From positions 310,001 through 374,000 of the forward strand of contig JAUHXS010000002.1 of NCBI GenBank assembly GCA_030426955.1: a DNA stretch of 64,000 nucleotides, in the 5' to 3' direction. Below, piece by piece: positions 27,561 through 36,004 of the stretch (the stretch's first letter is position 1; each line of letters starts with the position of its first letter). The stretch is from Bacteroidia bacterium (lineage in GTDB: Bacteria; Bacteroidota; Bacteroidia; Chitinophagales; JAUHXS01). Under the pieces are notes generated by a model. The model was not told where the DNA came from, did no database searches, and saw only the letters and a list, made by a program, of their open reading frames with translations. A program made the position numbers and the translations under genes.

Positions 27561-27830
27561 ATGAGTTTACCAGCTGAAACAATAAAGAAGATTTTTAAAG
27601 AACACGGTGGATCTGAGAAGAATACAGGTTCAACAGAAGCGCAAATTGCGTTATTTACAAAAAGAATTAATCATATCTCTGGTCATTTAAAAGACAACAA
27701 AAAAGATGTTGCTTCATCAAGAGCACTAGTACAATTAGTTGCTAAAAGAAAAAGCCTCTTAAAATATCTTGCTCAGAAAGATATTGAGAGATATAGAAAG
27801 ATCATTGATAAATTAAAGCTTAGAAAGTAA
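27561..27830 (+). CDS. rpsO: 30S ribosomal protein S15
   Basis: An 89-residue protein of standard length, with the family segments GSTEAQIALFTKRINHIS (22-39) and VAKRKSLLKYL near 68. S15 binds the central domain of 16S rRNA early in 30S assembly. As in many bacteria it is followed by pnp (77 bp downstream) on the same strand, and the two are probably co-transcribed. Confidence 0.98.
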   Translation: MSLPAETIKKIFKEHGGSEKNTGSTEAQIALFTKRINHISGHLKDNKKDVASSRALVQLVAKRKSLLKYLAQKDIERYRKIIDKLKLRK

Positions 27831-27907
27831 GCTTTAATTTACTTTCAGTTTAATTTTTACATTTTACAAAACAGTCAGGACAATTCCGTTCTGAATAAAT
27901 ATATATT

Positions 27908-30058
27908 ATGAGTTCAATAGGTGTAGAACACACATTTGATGTTGGTAATGGTACCAATATTAGTATCGAAACAGGCAAGTTAGCCAAGCAGGCTGATGGA
28001 TCTGTTGTTGTTAAACAGGGGAATACCATGCTTTTGGCAACGGTGGTGTCAAATAAAGAAGCAAAGCCAGATCAGGACTTTTTCCCTTTATCGGTTGATT
28101 ATCAAGAGAAATATGCTTCTGCAGGGCGAGTTCCAGGAGGATACTTAAAAAGAGAAGCAAAGTTAGGAGATCATGAAATATTAATTTGTAGACTAGTTGA
28201 TAGGGCATTAAGACCACTTTTCCCAGACAGTTATGTTAATGAAACTCAAATCATGATTTCATTGATTTCATCAGAGGATGAGGTAATGCCAGATGCACTA
28301 GCTGCATTGGCTGCATCTTCGGCGATCATGATGTCAGACATTCCTTTCTCTGGTCCAGTTTCAGAAGTGAGAGTAGCTAAGATTGACGGACAGTATGTGG
28401 TTAATCCTACAAGATCTGCTCTTGAAAACGCTACAATTGATGTGATTGTTGCCGCAACGATGGAGAACATTACGATGGTAGAAGGAGAATCAGAAGAATG
28501 CTCTGAAGAGGAGTTAGTTGAAGCAATAAAGATTGGACATGAAGCCATTAAAAAGCAATGTCAAGCACAAATAGATTTAGCTAAAAAGTTCGGCGCTCCT
28601 TCTGAAAAAAGAGCGGTAGAAGAAGGTCCATCTGATGAAGATTTGAAAAAGCAAATCGAAGCTGCATGTAAGGAGGATTTTATGAAAGTTGTTAAATCAG
28701 CTAATCCTAATAAGCATGAGCGAAAAGAGGCTTTTAAAGCAGTAAAAGAAAAATTCATCGAGTCACTAGGAGAGGAGGTTGAAGAGGAAACTCTAAAATT
28801 GGCTAAAGAGTATTTAGGAAAACTAGAGAAAGAGTCTGTAAGGGAAGTAATCCTAAAGGAAAAAATCAGATTAGATGGTAGAGCATTAAATGAAATTCGA
28901 CCTATTTGGACAGAAACAAGCTACCTGCCTTCTGCACATGGTTCAGCAATATTTACTAGAGGAGAAACGCAATCTTTGACGACAGCAACATTAGGCTCAA
29001 AAACAGACGAGCAAATGATTGATAAGGTAAGTGGTTTAGAGTATTCTAAGTTTATCTTGCATTACAACTTTCCTGCTTTTTCAACAGGAGAATGTAAGCC
29101 AAATAGAGGACCAAGTAGAAGAGAGATTGGTCATGGTAACTTAGCAATGCGTTCTGTAAAGAGAGTACTACCAAAAGAAGAAGACAATCCATATACAATT
29201 AGACTAGTATCTGATATCTTGGAATCAAACGGTTCATCTTCTATGGCTACTGTTTGTGCTAGTTCATTAGCATTGATGGATGCAGGTGTGAAAACAAAAG
29301 CAGCTATCTCGGGTATTGCAATGGGCTTAATTACAGATGGTAATGATTTTGCAGTACTTTCTGATATCTTGGGAGATGAAGATCACTTAGGAGATATGGA
29401 CTTTAAGGTGACAGGAACTGAGAATGGTATCTGCGCTTGTCAGATGGATATCAAAGTAGATGGGTTGCCTTATGAAGTTTTGACACAAGCTTTAACTCAG
29501 GCTAAGGAAGGTAGATTACACATCTTAAATGAGATGGGTAAGACTATGTCTCAGCCGAGAGAAGATTACAAATCTACTGTGCCTAGAGTAGAAAAAATCA
29601 TGATTCCAGCGGACATGATAGGAAGCGTAATCGGGCCTGGTGGAAAAATCATTAAGGAGATACAAGCAGAGACAGGAGCTACTATTAATATCAATGAAAT
29701 TGAAGGTTCTGATCAAGCAGAAGTTTTGGTTTTTGCAGCAGATAAAGATTCTTTAGAAGCAGCTAAAGGCAGAATTAAAGGTATCGTAGCAGTTCCTGAA
29801 GAAGGGGAAACCTATAGTTCAACAGTGAAGTCTATTATGCCTTATGGGGCTTTTGTAGAGTTTATGCCAGGCAAGCAAGGCTTACTGCACGTTTCGGAAA
29901 TTGATTGGAAGCGTGTTGAAAAAGTAGAAGATTACATGAAAGAGGGCGACACTATAGATGTAAAACTAATCGGTATAGATAAGAAAAGCGGTAAGTTCAA
30001 ATTATCTAGAAAAGTTTTATTGGAGAAGCCAGTTGAAAGCACTGCTTCTGCAGAATAG
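27908..30058 (+). CDS. pnp: Polynucleotide phosphorylase
   Basis: A 716-residue exoribonuclease that degrades RNA with phosphate. It has two RNase PH domains (about 10-220 and 320-545, the second with FPAFSTGECKPNRGPSRREIG), a linking helical domain, a KH domain with IGPGGKIIKEIQ near 575 and a C-terminal S1 domain (SIMPYGAFVEFMPGKQGLLH near 645). Length is normal. It follows rpsO and is closed by a clear terminator at 30080-30115. Confidence 0.98.
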   Translation: MSSIGVEHTFDVGNGTNISIETGKLAKQADGSVVVKQGNTMLLATVVSNKEAKPDQDFFPLSVDYQEKYASAGRVPGGYLKREAKLGDHEILICRLVDRALRPLFPDSYVNETQIMISLISSEDEVMPDALAALAASSAIMMSDIPFSGPVSEVRVAKIDGQYVVNPTRSALENATIDVIVAATMENITMVEGESEECSEEELVEAIKIGHEAIKKQCQAQIDLAKKFGAPSEKRAVEEGPSDEDLKKQIEAACKEDFMKVVKSANPNKHERKEAFKAVKEKFIESLGEEVEEETLKLAKEYLGKLEKESVREVILKEKIRLDGRALNEIRPIWTETSYLPSAHGSAIFTRGETQSLTTATLGSKTDEQMIDKVSGLEYSKFILHYNFPAFSTGECKPNRGPSRREIGHGNLAMRSVKRVLPKEEDNPYTIRLVSDILESNGSSSMATVCASSLALMDAGVKTKAAISGIAMGLITDGNDFAVLSDILGDEDHLGDMDFKVTGTENGICACQMDIKVDGLPYEVLTQALTQAKEGRLHILNEMGKTMSQPREDYKSTVPRVEKIMIPADMIGSVIGPGGKIIKEIQAETGATININEIEGSDQAEVLVFAADKDSLEAAKGRIKGIVAVPEEGETYSSTVKSIMPYGAFVEFMPGKQGLLHVSEIDWKRVEKVEDYMKEGDTIDVKLIGIDKKSGKFKLSRKVLLEKPVESTASAE

Positions 30059-30079
30059 CTTCTAAGTTCATACTTAATT

Positions 30080-30115
30080 AAAGTCCCAGTAAATATTATT
30101 TTGCTGGGACTTTTT
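30080..30115 (+). terminator. Rho-independent terminator after pnp
   Basis: A perfect stem AAGTCCCAG (30081-30089) with CTGGGACTT (30104-30112), loop of 14 nt, runs directly into TTTTT, 22 bp after the pnp stop codon. Confidence 0.85.
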
Positions 30116-30420
30116 ATTGGAGAGATAAAATTCTCAAAAAGTAAGTTTGATCATTAAGGTGATTTGTGCTAAAGGAGAGCCTTGTGAAATCTACGGACGA
30201 TAATTCAATCTCATAAAATAAGTAGGTTAAACAGTAATACATTTTCCTCTACTATCGTTAAAAAAATATAAACTGTTCTAGATGTTTTAGGGGATTTACT
30301 TCTGTTTGCTCTAGATGTTTTAGGGGGTTTTGAGCTGCGGTGTCTAGTTTTATTTGCATCTATGTAAGAGAATTGTTTATTTTTAGCAATATCTCAAAAG
30401 TTTACAACAAGATTGAATGT
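30116..30420. other. Intergenic region upstream of the orphan regulator, with a spaced direct repeat
   Basis: No coding potential is evident in this gap. Its right part holds a 17-bp direct repeat TCTAGATGTTTTAGGGG at 30277-30293 and 30310-30326, start to start 33 bp. The repeats end about 95 bp ahead of the regulator ATG at 30421. The remaining sequence shows no hairpin, tRNA or recognised promoter. Confidence 0.55.
30277..30326 (+). promoter_or_regulatory. Direct repeat, possible operator of the NarL-type regulator gene
   Basis: Two exact copies of TCTAGATGTTTTAGGGG start 33 bp apart, close to three helical turns, which would place bound proteins on one face of the DNA. They lie upstream of a response regulator gene and so could be a site for autoregulation. 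No copy was noticed elsewhere in the window. Confidence 0.45.
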
Positions 30421-31059
30421 ATGTCGGCTTTAAAGCTAATGATTGTTGATGATCATAGAATAGTTAGAGAGAGCTTAGGAGCTTTACTCAATAAAATGCA
30501 TGACTTTGAGGTAGTAGAAATTGCTGAAAATGGTCAGGAGGCTATAGATTTGGCTTTGTCAAAACAAGTAGATATTGTACTCATGGATATAAATATGCCA
30601 GTTATGGATGGTATAAATGCATCTATGGAATTAAGAAGAAGAAAACCCGAAATTAAGATTATCGCTTTAACATTATACGATGATTACTATTATATTGAAA
30701 AGATGTTAAAGGCAGGGGCATCTGGCTATTTAGCCAAGGACTCTAGTTATGATGAACTTGTGAGCGCGATTATCTCAGTGGGAATTGACAACAAACAATA
30801 TTTGTGCCAGAGTAGTTCTAATGTTATGATAAACTCGGTTATAAAACAGCAAGAAGATAATTATTACAATATCTCAGCACGTGAAAAAGAAATACTTGAA
30901 CTCATTGCCTCTGGCCTAACAAATAAGGAAATAGCGAGTAATTTATGTCTTAGTGTCAGTACTATAGATTCACATCGTGCCAACTTGTTGAGGAAGTTGG
31001 ACGCCAAAAATTCTATTGATATGATAAATAAAGCATATCAAAAAGGTATCTTATCATAG
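30421..31059 (+). CDS. NarL/FixJ-family response regulator
   Basis: A 212-residue protein with a receiver domain (acidic pair Asp10/Asp11, phosphoacceptor Asp56 in VLMDINMPVMDG, switch Thr in IIALTLYDD near 83) and a C-terminal LuxR-type helix-turn-helix (SAREKEILELIASGLTNKEI, about 150-169). I chose the ATG at 30421, since the longer frame from 30340 adds 27 residues unlike any receiver domain. It has no histidine kinase next to it. The genes that follow encode surface and secretion proteins, making them possible targets. Confidence 0.92.
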   Translation: MSALKLMIVDDHRIVRESLGALLNKMHDFEVVEIAENGQEAIDLALSKQVDIVLMDINMPVMDGINASMELRRRKPEIKIIALTLYDDYYYIEKMLKAGASGYLAKDSSYDELVSAIISVGIDNKQYLCQSSSNVMINSVIKQQEDNYYNISAREKEILELIASGLTNKEIASNLCLSVSTIDSHRANLLRKLDAKNSIDMINKAYQKGILS

Positions 31060-31291
31060 TACCATTCATTATCAAGCCCTATTATGTATGTTTTACTTCT
31101 TGCTAATTAAAGTTATTAGTAGGTTGTTTCTGGTGCTTTAGCTTTGCTTTTAGTAGTTGTTTTTATTTGGCTGTAGTTCAAAATGACTATTGTTGCCTAG
31201 CGTTAATCTTGTCTGCATTTTGAGTGTTTTGCTCGATTGACTTTGATTGTCATAGCTGCTAATTTAGATTTAAACTAAAATATTGGAAAAC

Positions 31292-32050
31292 ATGAAGTTT
31301 TATAAAAGATTAAATTTAATATCACTTGCAATTATTGCAACATTGAGTCTGTACCATTATAACTTAAAAGCTCAATGTGTTGGAATAAATACCTTAACCC
31401 CTGACTCTTCTGCCGTACTTGATATTAACTCTGATTCCCTAGGCTTGTTAATACCTAGAATGAATACAGCTAGTTTGCAGGCTATATCTACCCCTGCCAA
31501 TGGGTTATTGGCATTTGATACTGATCAAAAAACGATAGTCATGTATTTATCAAATGTAGATAAATGGGTGCCTATAATGAATGCAATAAATATGCAAGAC
31601 ACTGTTAATGCTATCGTTGAAAGAAAATCATTGACCAGTTCTTTTACTTTGATTTCTGATATGTCTCCATCACTCTGGTTATCAATAGGTTCCCTTTCTC
31701 TTCAAGAACTGCAGATTGCATCATATAAACACCGTGCATACATGGACTTGACTAATGTTGACTCAGTGAGGTTAGTTGCTAACGTATCTGGCATTACTTT
31801 TGACTTGTTCTCTACAGAATTGACGCTCCAATTACAATATTCTACAGATGGAGTCAATTGGTTCCCCTTAAACTCAGAAGGGTTTGGAGGACCATTGCTA
31901 TCAACTACTGTTGATGGCTTAGTTAAAACAGACTGGGTTTCACTTGATGAAGCTGCTAAAGATGATGTACAAGTAAGAATAGCAGGCAAATCTGATGCTG
32001 GTATTATTCTTCAGGCAGGATTGGGTTTAGTCGTTATTGAAACTAAGTAA
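31292..32050 (+). CDS. Secreted hypothetical protein with tail-fibre-like N-terminal motif
   Basis: A 252-residue protein with a signal peptide (about 1-27, ending LKAQ). After it comes GINTLTPDSSAVLDINSDS and GLLIPRMNTASLQAI, a motif pattern found at the start of many Bacteroidota surface proteins and phage tail-fibre-like proteins, followed by a beta-rich domain. The ATG at 31292 was chosen over a TTG at 31283 in the same frame. No T9SS sorting domain is visible at its C-terminus. It lies 43 bp ahead of the large type B protein and may be co-transcribed with it. Function unknown. Confidence 0.75.
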   Translation: MKFYKRLNLISLAIIATLSLYHYNLKAQCVGINTLTPDSSAVLDINSDSLGLLIPRMNTASLQAISTPANGLLAFDTDQKTIVMYLSNVDKWVPIMNAINMQDTVNAIVERKSLTSSFTLISDMSPSLWLSIGSLSLQELQIASYKHRAYMDLTNVDSVRLVANVSGITFDLFSTELTLQLQYSTDGVNWFPLNSEGFGGPLLSTTVDGLVKTDWVSLDEAAKDDVQVRIAGKSDAGIILQAGLGLVVIETK

Positions 32051-32093
32051 AAGAATAGGTCCTTCGCTATTAAGCATATCAAAAAATAATTAT

Positions 32094-35036
32094 ATGAAAT
32101 TAACCCCAATCATAGTCTTTTTATTTCTCATCTGTTCTGACGTGTCTTATTCACAAATAGGTTGGTATAACCATGGAGCATCAGTTTACATTGGGGAATC
32201 AACACCTGTAGGTATAAAGGGTGATATCGTTATTGACTTAAACGGAGGATTTGTCAATCATGGTACATTGCATTTCGACGGAGATTGGATAAATAATAAT
32301 ATCAGTTCCATGTCGATAAGCGATACGGCATATGGCTCGGTAGTACTTAAAGGGTCTGGCTCTAAGATACTAGGTGGGATATCGCCTAACGCTTTCCCCT
32401 CCCTTAAGCTATTATGTGACTCTGCATTACTTGGTAGTTCTTTGAGTATAAGTAGTAAGACAAGCTCAGTTTCTGGGAGGCTTGATATAGGAGATACAAG
32501 ACTATCATTAAGCGGTTTTAGCTTAAATATTAATAATTCTGACTCTAATGCAATCTTTAGGCAAAGTGGATTTATTGTATCAGAAGACACAAATTACGGA
32601 GGAATAATTAATTGGTGTGTAGATAGTACTAGAGCTACATATATGTTTCCATTAGGAAATAATGATGGTACTTTTATTCCCTTGAAAATAACCTCTCAAA
32701 GTGGGGATCTTGGGGTATTGTCAGTTGCATCATATCGAACTGCTGTAGATATGTCTCCTTTGCCTAAGGCATTAGATACGGTTCATAACTTTGATAATTT
32801 ACTATCTGAGGACAACAGTATAAATGCTATAAAACGTTTTTGGCATCTGCACAAAACTGGTGATGGGATAATGAATATCGAATTTAGCTATGCTGATGCA
32901 GAGTTGCCTGTTGGGGGTGAAGGTGATATACAAGCGTGGAGGTGGAATACAAATAATTGGAATATCCAATACAAAGATCAGGATCACATTAAAACACTAA
33001 ATAAGGTGCTTGTATATAATGTTGATTCTCTCTCTAGTTGGACATTAGTAAATAATAGTCCTCCAATAGCTAATCAAGATACTATTATCTTAAGTGAAGA
33101 TGAATTGACTTTTGCCTTTCCAATGTCAAATGATGTAGACCCAGATGGTAATACTTTAACTATGTCAATTGTTGATCATCCTCAAAGTGGTAATGCCTCA
33201 GTTAATGGAGATACGTTGTTTTTCAATCCTAATAGCAATTTTACCGGTATGGATTCAATGCTTTATGCTGTGTGTGACGACTTGGGATATTGTGATACAG
33301 CATTCATCTCTCTTGTTATTCAGCCTATCAATGATGCACCAGTAGCCATAGATGATTATAAGAGTGTGGAGCCTAATACTACTAAAAATATTGATGTTCA
33401 GGAAAATGATTACGACGTTGATAATGATACACTCATAACAAATCTCGTTGTTTTACCACAACATGGAATGGCTAGCATTTTAAATGTAGATAGTATTCAA
33501 TATCAACCTAATCTGGCATATTTTGGTCAAGATTCATTGAGCTATCGCATATGTGATGCAGGTGGACTTTGCGATACTGCTTGGTTATTCTTATTAGTCG
33601 ATACTGGGAATCAGTCTCCGATAGCCTCTATGGATACTTTGAAAATTACTATTGACGAAGATTCTGAGCTTAAATTGAATTTACCAACATACATCGTTGA
33701 TCCAGATGAAGATGAGTTAACCTTTTCCATTGTTCAAAATGGCTTAAATGGTAATGTTAGTATACTGAACTTGGATAGCTTAATCTATCAACCAGATGGG
33801 AATTATGTAGGTAAAGGATTTGCGACTATATCAGGTTGTGATCAAACTTTACTTTGTGATTCACTAGTGCTACAAGTTGAAGTAACGGAAGTAAATGATA
33901 CACCAATAGCTGAGAATGATATTGTCACGGTGCTATCTGGAGAATTGGCTAATATTGCACCTTTGGATAATGATTTTGATATAGACAGCAACTTATTGAC
34001 AATAAGCCTGACAAATGGTCCTTTTAACGGTTCTGCGAATATTATCAATAATGTTATTCAATATACTTCAAGTGTTGGATTTATTGGATATGACTCTATT
34101 TATTATAATGTGTGTGATGATGGAATCCCCTCTCTCTGCGATCAGGCTAAAGTGATTATAAGAGTTGATACTGGCAACTTGGCACCTTATACTATAGAGG
34201 ATACGCTTTTCTTAGAAATTGATGAAGATCATGATACAACTTTAAATATAGATGCTTTATTTTTTGACCTGAATAATGATACACTAGACTTTAGTGTCGT
34301 TTTGAATCCTGAAAATGGGGTGTTACAGAACCTAGGCGCTGGAGTTTATAAATACGTTCCCGAGGAGCACTATTTTGGTAGGGATAGCTTTATGATAGAA
34401 GGCTGTGATGATGAGCCTTTATGCAGTGATCTGTATATCTCTGTAATAATTCGATCAGTTAATGATACTCCAGTTGTTAATGATGATACGATTATCGTTA
34501 ATCCTAATGAAACAACCTTCATGGATTTACTGAAGAATGATTTTGATGTAGAAGATTCTGATCTTTTCGTAAAAATTGTTCAAGTCCCTACACTTGGTAT
34601 AATTGAAGTTAGCAATAGTGATAGTATTTTTTATACAAGTTTTGAGGATGCCGTAGGTGAGGAAGAAATCATATATAGTGTATGTGATGAGGACAGTGCG
34701 TGCGGTCAAGGTAAGCTTTTCCTTAAAATAAAGGATATTGATCCAGAAGATGATGGGTTTCAGGTTTTTGATGGCGTTTCGCCAAATAATGATGGAAAGA
34801 ATGATTTTTTTATTGTACAAGGAATCGATAAATATCCAGACAATGAAATTTCAATCTTTAATAGGTGGGGAACACTTGTTTTTCAACAAAAAAATTACCA
34901 AAACGACTGGTATGGACAAACTAATCAGAAAGGCATAGGAGGGAAGGACTTATTGCCATCAGGAACATATTATTATGTTATTGAGCGGGGCAGTAATGAG
35001 GAGGCTATGACTGGAAATATAACACTGCTAAAATAA
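32094..35036 (+). CDS. Cadherin-like/Ig-repeat surface protein with T9SS type B sorting domain
   Basis: A 980-residue protein starting at the ATG at 32094, which yields a clean signal peptide (MKLTPIIVFLFLICSDVSYS). After an N-terminal beta-rich domain (about 20-320) come six or so repeats of about 90-95 residues of the VCBS/cadherin-like type (PPIANQDTIILSEDE, NDAPVAIDDYKSVEPNTTK, NDTPIAENDIVTV, NDTPVVNDDTIIVNPNE). The C-terminal sorting domain begins FDGVSPNNDGKNDFFIVQG (about 895) and ends NITLLK. The sprF-like gene follows after 5 bp, the usual arrangement for an adhesin exported and anchored with its SprF partner. Confidence 0.9.
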   Translation: MKLTPIIVFLFLICSDVSYSQIGWYNHGASVYIGESTPVGIKGDIVIDLNGGFVNHGTLHFDGDWINNNISSMSISDTAYGSVVLKGSGSKILGGISPNAFPSLKLLCDSALLGSSLSISSKTSSVSGRLDIGDTRLSLSGFSLNINNSDSNAIFRQSGFIVSEDTNYGGIINWCVDSTRATYMFPLGNNDGTFIPLKITSQSGDLGVLSVASYRTAVDMSPLPKALDTVHNFDNLLSEDNSINAIKRFWHLHKTGDGIMNIEFSYADAELPVGGEGDIQAWRWNTNNWNIQYKDQDHIKTLNKVLVYNVDSLSSWTLVNNSPPIANQDTIILSEDELTFAFPMSNDVDPDGNTLTMSIVDHPQSGNASVNGDTLFFNPNSNFTGMDSMLYAVCDDLGYCDTAFISLVIQPINDAPVAIDDYKSVEPNTTKNIDVQENDYDVDNDTLITNLVVLPQHGMASILNVDSIQYQPNLAYFGQDSLSYRICDAGGLCDTAWLFLLVDTGNQSPIASMDTLKITIDEDSELKLNLPTYIVDPDEDELTFSIVQNGLNGNVSILNLDSLIYQPDGNYVGKGFATISGCDQTLLCDSLVLQVEVTEVNDTPIAENDIVTVLSGELANIAPLDNDFDIDSNLLTISLTNGPFNGSANIINNVIQYTSSVGFIGYDSIYYNVCDDGIPSLCDQAKVIIRVDTGNLAPYTIEDTLFLEIDEDHDTTLNIDALFFDLNNDTLDFSVVLNPENGVLQNLGAGVYKYVPEEHYFGRDSFMIEGCDDEPLCSDLYISVIIRSVNDTPVVNDDTIIVNPNETTFMDLLKNDFDVEDSDLFVKIVQVPTLGIIEVSNSDSIFYTSFEDAVGEEEIIYSVCDEDSACGQGKLFLKIKDIDPEDDGFQVFDGVSPNNDGKNDFFIVQGIDKYPDNEISIFNRWGTLVFQQKNYQNDWYGQTNQKGIGGKDLLPSGTYYYVIERGSNEEAMTGNITLLK

Positions 35037-35041
35037 TTTAT

Positions 35042-35974
35042 ATGAGGATTGCCTATAAATTTTTACTATCAACAGTAATTTTAGTAATCTTATCACAAGA
35101 TGCAGATGGTCAACAATTGCCGGTTTTTAGCCAATATATGTTTAATGGGCTGGCAATCAACCCTGCATATGCAGGAACGCATAATGTTTTAAGTGCAACA
35201 ATTTCTTATAGAAATCAATGGCGAAAATTTGAAGGAGCTCCGGTAAATCAATCATTATTGCTTCATACACCACTTAAAGATTCAAGAGTAGGAGTGGGCA
35301 TGATCTTACAAAATGATAAAATAGGAATTTTCCAAAGAACAGAACTATATGGAAGCTATGCTTATCATTTAAGAGACATATTGAATGGTAGTTTGTCTTT
35401 TGGGCTAGAAGCGGGCTTTGGCGTTAGTAATGCAGATTTTAGTGAATTGAACTTAGAGGATACAGATGATCCTATTTTTTTGAGAGGAAAAACAATAGTA
35501 AAGCCGAATGCAGGGGCCGGTATTTATTATAAAACGCGACGTTTTTTTCTAGGTGCTTCTGTACCTAAGCTAATCAATACTAAATTAAACTATTCACAAG
35601 AGGACGTGCTTGGATTTACAGCTAAGGAAAGAAGACATACTTTTATTACAACAGGATATTTATTTGACGTTGCTGCTAATTTAAAGATTAGGCCGTCTCT
35701 GTTGACAAGGCTTGTTTGGGGAGCTCCTGCTACAACAGATTTTAATCTTAACTGTTTGCTTTATGAAAGGTTTTGGATAGGAGGAACTTACAGAACCAAT
35801 CAAGATATTGTTATCATTATAGAGTATTTAATAACACCTCAATTAAGATTAGGATACGCGCATGACTCTTCTTTCGGTCAGATAGAATCTCTTTCTGATA
35901 ATGCTCACGAAATATCTATTAGTTACGACTGGAATTTTAAAAAATCTAAGATAATAACGCCAAGATACTTTTAG
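35042..35974 (+). CDS. PorP/SprF-family outer-membrane protein
   Basis: A 310-residue protein with a signal peptide (1-23) and the family start QQLPVFSQYMFNGLAINPAY (about 24-43), then a beta-barrel pattern with NAGAGIYYKTRRFFLGASVP near 160. PorP/SprF proteins are outer-membrane partners for export or attachment of specific T9SS type B proteins, as SprF is for the adhesin SprB. The gene is tightly packed between the cadherin-like cargo (5 bp) and the OmpA-family gene (30 bp), suggesting that the cargo upstream is its client. Confidence 0.93.
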   Translation: MRIAYKFLLSTVILVILSQDADGQQLPVFSQYMFNGLAINPAYAGTHNVLSATISYRNQWRKFEGAPVNQSLLLHTPLKDSRVGVGMILQNDKIGIFQRTELYGSYAYHLRDILNGSLSFGLEAGFGVSNADFSELNLEDTDDPIFLRGKTIVKPNAGAGIYYKTRRFFLGASVPKLINTKLNYSQEDVLGFTAKERRHTFITTGYLFDVAANLKIRPSLLTRLVWGAPATTDFNLNCLLYERFWIGGTYRTNQDIVIIIEYLITPQLRLGYAHDSSFGQIESLSDNAHEISISYDWNFKKSKIITPRYF

Positions 35975-36004
35975 ATATAATGAGTCACTTTGAAATAGCA
36001 ATTA

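Noticed and set aside
30340-30420. Longer N-terminus of the NarL-type regulator
   Set aside because: The extra 27 residues precede a canonical receiver start; the ATG at 30421 is sufficient.
34527-34820. A 97-aa minus-strand ORF inside the cadherin-like cargo gene
   Set aside because: It is wholly inside a well-supported gene on the other strand, is rich in Ile/Lys as expected from AT-rich antisense, and has no family match.
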